A DNA stretch of 17,907 nt from CAXBPY01 sp003455275 (GTDB lineage Bacteria; Bacteroidota; Bacteroidia; Chitinophagales; UBA10324): the NCBI GenBank assembly GCA_963977675.1, contig CAXBPY010000060.1:1-17907 (forward strand), read 5' to 3'. How positions within the stretch are numbered: position 1 is the stretch's first letter; each line of letters begins with the position of its first letter. The position numbers and the translations under genes were made by a program. Below the pieces are notes generated by a model. It worked only from the letters and a program-made list of their open reading frames with translations, was not told the DNA's origin and ran no database searches. Of this stretch, positions 14,117 through 17,907 are shown piece by piece.

Positions 14117-15382
14117 TCACGCTTTCACAAAAACAGCGGATGAAATTTTTTTTCCAGAAATAATTTTCAGCAGATAGGCTCCTTTGTTTAAATCAGAAAT
14201 TTTCATTTCGATTTTTCCATCCGGTAATTGAGGGTTGATAAAATCATCTTTCAATAATTCTCCATTAATATTAAAAACCTGAACCTCCATTTTGTTTGAC
14301 ACTGAATTTTTGTAAGAGAAAAAAATATTTTCATCCGCAGGATTCGGGAAAACTTTCACATCAAAAAAATTTTTTTCAGATGAAATTATTTCTGTGCTCA
14401 ATGTTTGTTCATCAAATCGGATGATTCCTGTATTCTCTGAAGCCAGCCAGATACTTCCAAAGTTATCAATCAGCACATCGTTAAGTGCTGAGTCCGGAAG
14501 CCCGATTGTTTGAGGAGAAAAAATTTGCCAATACACTCCTCCCAGATATTTACACAACCCGCCGGTTGCAGTAGCACATAAAATTTTTGTTCCTGAATCA
14601 ATAGCAATTGAGTTGACTGTATAGCTTGTGATGTCAGCATTTGATGGGTTGAATTCATAAAACGGCGGTGAATCAAAATGAAAGGCTGCAAGCCCGTGAG
14701 CTGCGCAGCCTAACCAACGGTTTCCCGCAGTATCAAGTGCTATATCAAGAACAGTGTTATCCGGTACACCGCCATTTTGAATTATATAGGTCGTAAGTAC
14801 AGTATCCACAACTCTGGTGATTCCACCGTTCTGTGTCCCAACCCACATTGTGTCATTTGCACCCCGAACTATGCATTCAATGTGATCTGACATAAGTGCT
14901 GAAGAAAACTGCTGGTAGATGATCCAGGTAGTATCCAAATCCCAGATTGCAAGGCCAGCTGTGGTTCCGATCCACATCCTGTTTTGCGAATCAAAAGCAA
15001 TTGCACTCACAATATTTGAAGGCAATTGAGAATTATTTGTTGTAAAAACAGTCCAGTTTACACCATCAAATTTTCCTAGTCCGCCACCACTTGTTCCAAT
15101 CCATTTATTTCCTGAACTATCAATCGTAATCGCTAAAATGTTATTCAGAAAAGAAGCAGATTGATTATCGAAAAGAAAAAAGTTCCACATGCTTCCGTCG
15201 AATGAAACGATTCCGTAGTCGGTACCTGCCCAAATCGTATTTCCTTCCCGTGCAATACAATTAATCTGATTTACAAGAAGTGGAGTGTTGGAAGTGTTGT
15301 AAACTGTAAATAATTGTTGGGCAAACAAGAACTGAGAAAATAAAACCAATGGAAAAAAGGTTGTGAAGAATTTTATTCTCAT
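14117..15382 (-). CDS. Secreted seven-repeat beta-propeller protein with type IX sorting domain
   Basis: The 421-residue product has a signal peptide (residues 1-21, ending FLFAQ). Seven repeats follow, each with a core like IWAGTDYGIVSFDG, KWIGTSGGGLGKFDG or MWIGTTAGLAIWD; the later ones are weaker (ILCATATGGLCKY, IWLASENTGIIRFD). This is the two-component regulator propeller (Reg_prop) type, and seven repeats fit one complete seven-bladed propeller. The last 85 or so residues form a type IX sorting domain (VKVFPNPADENIFF ... GAYLLKIISGKK), predicting export through the outer membrane and surface attachment or release. There is no kinase domain, so it is not itself a sensor kinase. It begins 6 bp after the pseudouridine synthase gene and is probably co-transcribed. 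Its ligand is unknown. Confidence 0.85.
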   Translation of the reverse strand: MRIKFFTTFFPLVLFSQFLFAQQLFTVYNTSNTPLLVNQINCIAREGNTIWAGTDYGIVSFDGSMWNFFLFDNQSASFLNNILAITIDSSGNKWIGTSGGGLGKFDGVNWTVFTTNNSQLPSNIVSAIAFDSQNRMWIGTTAGLAIWDLDTTWIIYQQFSSALMSDHIECIVRGANDTMWVGTQNGGITRVVDTVLTTYIIQNGGVPDNTVLDIALDTAGNRWLGCAAHGLAAFHFDSPPFYEFNPSNADITSYTVNSIAIDSGTKILCATATGGLCKYLGGVYWQIFSPQTIGLPDSALNDVLIDNFGSIWLASENTGIIRFDEQTLSTEIISSEKNFFDVKVFPNPADENIFFSYKNSVSNKMEVQVFNINGELLKDDFINPQLPDGKIEMKISDLNKGAYLLKIISGKKISSAVFVKA

Positions 15383-15388
15383 GAAGAA

Positions 15389-16165
15389 CTATTTATAAAG
15401 CAGGCTTACTTCTCTCGAGTCGAGATGCCGCCATTTACCTCTTGGCAAATCTTTTTTCGTAAGGCCGGCAAACATTACACGATCTAGTTTTTCAACCTTG
15501 TACCCAAGTGCTTCAAACATTCTTCTTACCACCCGATTTTTTCCGGAATGAATCTCCACACCAATAATTCGTTTATCATTCTTGCTTCCGTAAGCGACCT
15601 CATCAGCTTTAGCAATTCCGTCTTCGAGTTTTATTCCCTCTGCCAATCGAACCAGATCAGCGTGAGTTACCACCTTATCTGCCTGAACCATATAAAGTTT
15701 TTTGACTTCCTTGCTCGGGTGAGATAGTTTTTGTGTTAGTTCTCCGTCATTGGTAAAAAGCAAGAGGCCTGTGGTGCTTCGGTCTAATCTCCCGACAGGA
15801 TATAAGCGTTCAGGAGAAGAACCTTTAATTAATTCCATCACCGTTCTTCGGGCTTTTTCGTCATCAGTTGTTGTAATAAAATCTTTTGGCTTGTTCAGGA
15901 GAACATAATATTTTTTATTGTTAGAGCGAACAGTCTTTCCTTCGAATTGAACCTCTTGACCTGCTATAACCCGAAATCCCATCTCTGTAATAATTTTTCC
16001 ATCAACTGAAACTTTGCCAGCCTTTATAAATTCATCCGCTTTCCGGCGTGCGCAAATTCCTGCATTACTTAAAAACTTATTAAGCCGAATCCCTTTCGGA
16101 TTCTCTTCGCTCTTTTTTATAATAAAATTTTGTTCAATTTTTTTATAAGGAATCCTCTTTCTCAT
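15389..16165 (-). CDS. RsuA/RluB-family rRNA pseudouridine synthase
   Basis: The enzyme converts a specific uridine of rRNA to pseudouridine. The 258-residue product has an N-terminal S4 RNA-binding domain (about 26-72, IRLNKFLSNAGICARRKADE), then the synthase domain beginning KKYYVLLNKPKDF. The catalytic aspartate is D128 in PVGRLDRSTTGLLLFTND, and the C-terminal IHSGKNRVVRRMFEALGY matches the second family motif. RluB (23S) is more likely than RsuA by general resemblance, but the site cannot be decided here. An upstream in-frame ATG at 16198 would add 11 residues and lies before a candidate -7 box, so 16165 is chosen. It is followed after 6 bp by the propeller gene and is divergent from the PKD gene. 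Confidence 0.9.
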   Translation of the reverse strand: MRKRIPYKKIEQNFIIKKSEENPKGIRLNKFLSNAGICARRKADEFIKAGKVSVDGKIITEMGFRVIAGQEVQFEGKTVRSNNKKYYVLLNKPKDFITTTDDEKARRTVMELIKGSSPERLYPVGRLDRSTTGLLLFTNDGELTQKLSHPSKEVKKLYMVQADKVVTHADLVRLAEGIKLEDGIAKADEVAYGSKNDKRIIGVEIHSGKNRVVRRMFEALGYKVEKLDRVMFAGLTKKDLPRGKWRHLDSREVSLLYK

Positions 16166-16173
16166 ACAGTGTG

Positions 16174-16181
16174 CAAAAGTA
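16174..16181 (-). promoter_or_regulatory. Candidate -7 box (TACTTTTG) of the pseudouridine synthase gene
   Basis: On the minus strand TACTTTTG fits TAnnTTTG and lies 8 bases before the chosen ATG, implying a very short leader. The nearest TTTG upstream is only 14 bp away, less than the usual 19-21, so support is partial. On the other strand, TAAATTTC at 16221-16228 is a poorer candidate for the PKD gene. Confidence 0.3.
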
Positions 16182-16250
16182 ATGTGAACATTAACCAAAT
16201 TCCTTGCGTAAGCACAACTCTAAATTTCGAAACAGAAAAAAAACAAAAAC

Positions 16251-17507
16251 ATGAAAAGAATTTTTTTACTATCTGCTTTAATGTGCCTGACATTAAGTTC
16301 GGCATTTGCTCAAACAATTTCACTTCCTTGCAATGATCCGGCAATCATGAGTCTTGGATTAACAGGTCCAAGTGTTGGAACTGTTTATGATTGTAATAAC
16401 TGTACAAGTCATACTGATTTTACAGCCGCCGCTGCTGCTGGTTATACGCACATGAGCACTGACATGAGTACCAATTGCGGAGGCGTTACTCCATGTCATG
16501 CTGATTTTAATGTTACTGATATGGGAAGCAGTAATTATTCTTTTGGAGATTCTTCTGAAGTTGGTAGCGCACAAGTATCGTACGCCTGGGATTACGGTGA
16601 TGGCTCATTTGATGTTGGGCAATTTCCTGCTCCTCATAATTATGCTACCTCAGGATATAAAATGGCCTGTCTGGCAATATTTGATTCATCAAATTCTTGC
16701 CCAAGTACAACTTGCAGAGTAATCATGGTTGGAGCATCAGGCGGATGCAATCCTATGTTTACTGCTACCACTCAATGCGGTATAACAACCTTCACTGATA
16801 TATCTACAGGAACATATACTGATGTAGGATGGGATTTTGGTGACGGTTCAACATATAACTCACAACCCGGTCAGGCAATAACATATAATTATGCAGCAGC
16901 TGGTAACTATAATGTAAGTATTTCACTATCCGGAGGCGGTTGTAATGCTTCTTCTGGCCCAATTCCGGTAACTGTTACCTTCCCTTCAATTAACGCAGGA
17001 TTTACTTACGCTGCAACCGGAACTTCAAGTCCATATTCTGTAACATTCACAAACACGAGCACCGGAGCTTCAAACTATACATGGTATTTCGGCGATGGAT
17101 CTGCAGACACCGCCATGACACCTGCGGTACATTCTTATGATAGTTGCGATTACACAGTTTGGCTGATTGCACAAGACGCCAACTTTTGCACTGACACATT
17201 CGCTATGCAGATTAATGCATGCTCCAATGGAATATCAGATATTCATTCTAGCTTAAACTCTATGTCAATATTCCCGAATCCGGTTAAAGAAAACCTACTC
17301 GTAACAATTAATAGTGATGAAAACTTGCAAGGATTTTTATCAGTGAAAGACATAATGGGGAAGAATGCTCTGAACGAACAGCAAGTGAGAATTAACCGCG
17401 GTAGAAATAGTTACAATCTGAATCTTGAAACTCTTCCTTCCGGAATTTACCTTGTTCAGATTCGCTCAGGTAATTCTATTGAAAGCACAAGAGTGCTTAA
17501 AAAATAA
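16251..17507 (+). CDS. Secreted PKD-domain protein with type IX sorting domain
   Basis: The 418-residue product has a signal peptide (1-20, ending SAFAQ), a Cys-containing N-terminal region, and three PKD-type beta-sandwich domains recognised by WDYGDGS (about residue 113), WDFGDGS (about 192) and WYFGDGS (about 277), each followed by the expected HNY/YNY/HSY-type strand. The last 80 or so residues are a type IX sorting domain (MSIFPNPVKENLLV ... LPSGIYLVQIRSG). It is predicted to be exported to the cell surface, where PKD domains usually act in adhesion or as spacers next to enzymes; no catalytic domain is present here. Many cysteines suggest disulfides. It is transcribed divergently from the pseudouridine synthase gene and ends at a clear terminator. 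Confidence 0.9.
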   Translation: MKRIFLLSALMCLTLSSAFAQTISLPCNDPAIMSLGLTGPSVGTVYDCNNCTSHTDFTAAAAAGYTHMSTDMSTNCGGVTPCHADFNVTDMGSSNYSFGDSSEVGSAQVSYAWDYGDGSFDVGQFPAPHNYATSGYKMACLAIFDSSNSCPSTTCRVIMVGASGGCNPMFTATTQCGITTFTDISTGTYTDVGWDFGDGSTYNSQPGQAITYNYAAAGNYNVSISLSGGGCNASSGPIPVTVTFPSINAGFTYAATGTSSPYSVTFTNTSTGASNYTWYFGDGSADTAMTPAVHSYDSCDYTVWLIAQDANFCTDTFAMQINACSNGISDIHSSLNSMSIFPNPVKENLLVTINSDENLQGFLSVKDIMGKNALNEQQVRINRGRNSYNLNLETLPSGIYLVQIRSGNSIESTRVLKK

Positions 17508-17526
17508 TTTTTCAATTTTTTTGTTG

Positions 17527-17561
17527 AGAGGTCATTCTGAACGAATGGCCTCTTTTTTTTT
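17527..17561 (+). terminator. Intrinsic terminator after the PKD gene
   Basis: AGAGGTCATTC (17527-17537) pairs with GAATGGCCTCT (17543-17553) over 11 positions with one G-U pair and loop TGAAC, followed by a run of nine T. It starts 19 bp after the stop codon. Confidence 0.88.
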
Positions 17562-17580
17562 CAGAATTTGTTCAGTTCAG

Positions 17581-17610
17581 TTGGAACATTTATTCATGCA
17601 GATATATTTG
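17581..17610 (+). promoter_or_regulatory. Promoter of the tRNA-Asn unit (TTG - 19 bp - TATATTTG)
   Basis: TTG at 17581-17583 and TATATTTG at 17603-17610 are 19 bp apart, matching the Bacteroidota consensus in both elements and spacing. It is the best promoter match in the window. Transcription should start near 17616, about 16 bases before the damaged tRNA copy, and run through the intact tRNA-Asn. Confidence 0.6.
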
Positions 17611-17631
17611 CCCCCTCAAAAAAAGAAACAC

Positions 17632-17686
17632 TCCTCTTTAGCTCAGTTGGTTAGAGTCCCGTTCGAACGGGATTAATCAAAAGGGT
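17632..17686 (+). pseudogene. Damaged tRNA-Asn copy carrying a 16-bp palindrome
   Basis: Bases 17626-17656 match 17702-17732 of the intact tRNA-Asn unit at 30 of 31 positions (acceptor 5' strand, D-arm and upstream AAACAC). Then TCCCGTTCGAACGGGA (17657-17672), a perfect palindrome, stands where the intact gene has CATTTGACTG. After it TTAATCAAAAGGGT (17673-17686) again matches the intact gene apart from one extra A. The T-arm and the 3' acceptor strand are missing. The copy cannot fold as a normal tRNA but is expected to be transcribed. Confidence 0.75.
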
Positions 17687-17707
17687 AGGAAGAAAAAAAA
17701 TAAACAC

Positions 17708-17781
17708 TCCTCCTTAGCTCAGTTGGTTAGAGCATTTGACTGTTAATCAAAGGGTCTCTGGTTCAAGTCCAGAAGGGGGAG
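17708..17781 (+). tRNA. tRNA-Asn (anticodon GTT)
   Basis: All four arms fold: acceptor TCCTCCT/AGGGGGA with one U-G pair, D-stem GCTC/GAGC, anticodon stem TTTGA/TCAAA with loop CTGTTAA and anticodon GTT at 17742-17744, variable loop GGGTC, T-stem TCTGG/CCAGA with loop TTCAAGT. Discriminator G17781; CCA is not encoded, so it must be added after transcription. It lies between a damaged copy and a strong terminator. Confidence 0.96.
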
Positions 17782-17782
17782 C

Positions 17783-17810
17783 AAGGCGGTGATCAATCAC
17801 CGCCTTTTTT
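17783..17810 (+). terminator. Intrinsic terminator of the tRNA-Asn unit
   Basis: AAGGCGGTGA (17783-17792) and TCACCGCCTT (17797-17806) form a perfect 10-bp stem with loop TCAA, followed by T to 17810. It starts two bases after the tRNA discriminator. The remaining bases to 17907 are A/T rich and show no feature. Confidence 0.92.
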
Positions 17811-17907
17811 ATTTCCAAAAATTTTGTATGAATTTTTTTCTTCCATTTCTCCTCTCATATTCACCACTGAAAATATTTTTTCTCTATTAAAAAATGCTTG
17901 TAAAAAC

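Noticed and set aside
9890..15382. Bacteroides-type hybrid two-component system with fused Reg_prop sensor
   Set aside because: Propeller and kinase are separate genes on opposite strands, the kinase has no membrane helix, and there is no AraC-type output domain.
17632..17686. Second functional tRNA gene
   Set aside because: No anticodon stem, no T-arm and no matching 3' acceptor strand; only a four-base TCCT/AGGA pairing is possible at the ends.
17632..17781. Integrase attachment site pair at tRNA-Asn
   Set aside because: The direct repeat is of the 5' half of the tRNA, only 76 bp apart, with no integrase or cargo between; a damaged tandem copy explains it better.

Overview
The window looks like chromosomal DNA from a member of the Bacteroidota. 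Supporting signs are an ATP synthase cluster atpB-E-F-H-A-G with no atpD or atpC after atpG, a long exported N-terminal extension on AtpB, two proteins with type IX secretion C-terminal sorting domains, A/T-rich leaders without clear Shine-Dalgarno sequences, and several -7 boxes of the Bacteroidota type (TAnnTTTG). No species can be named from the sequence alone.

Layout. Bases 1-1645 (minus strand) hold a compact operon: a DUF4190-like lipoprotein, a Cys-rich lipoprotein whose C-terminus is the tail of 3-dehydroquinate synthase (AroB), and a type I 3-dehydroquinate dehydratase (AroD) that starts inside the previous stop codon and runs off the left edge. Bases 1691-1879 are a degenerate 21-bp tandem array. 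Bases 1883-2623 (minus) encode an unrecognised conserved-looking protein that has no ordinary start codon where its conserved part seems to begin. Bases 2624-3167 are non-coding and rich in inverted repeats. Bases 3168-4502 encode a Tat-exported GH37 trehalase-like enzyme.

Bases 4656-9707 are the ATP synthase operon: membrane a, c and b subunits, the delta stalk, then alpha and gamma. Bases 9890-14110 encode a soluble 1406-residue hybrid histidine kinase (GAF, six PAS, HisKA, HATPase, receiver, Hpt). It meets, tail to tail with 6 bp between, a minus-strand pair: a pseudouridine synthase (15389-16165) followed by a seven-repeat beta-propeller protein (14117-15382). Divergent from the synthase is a secreted PKD-domain protein (16251-17507) ending in a clear terminator.

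The right end is a tRNA-Asn(GTT) unit with a good promoter and a strong terminator. The first element after that promoter is a damaged tRNA-Asn copy whose anticodon-arm 5' half is replaced by a 16-bp perfect palindrome.

Most of the window is ordinary housekeeping DNA. The points most worth checking are the lipoprotein-AroB fusion, the transcribed tRNA-Asn-like leader, the 21-bp array readable as coiled-coil heptads with repeated amber codons, the missing start codon near 2623, the dyad-rich region before the trehalase, and one 11-mer repeated upstream of atpE, atpF and atpA.
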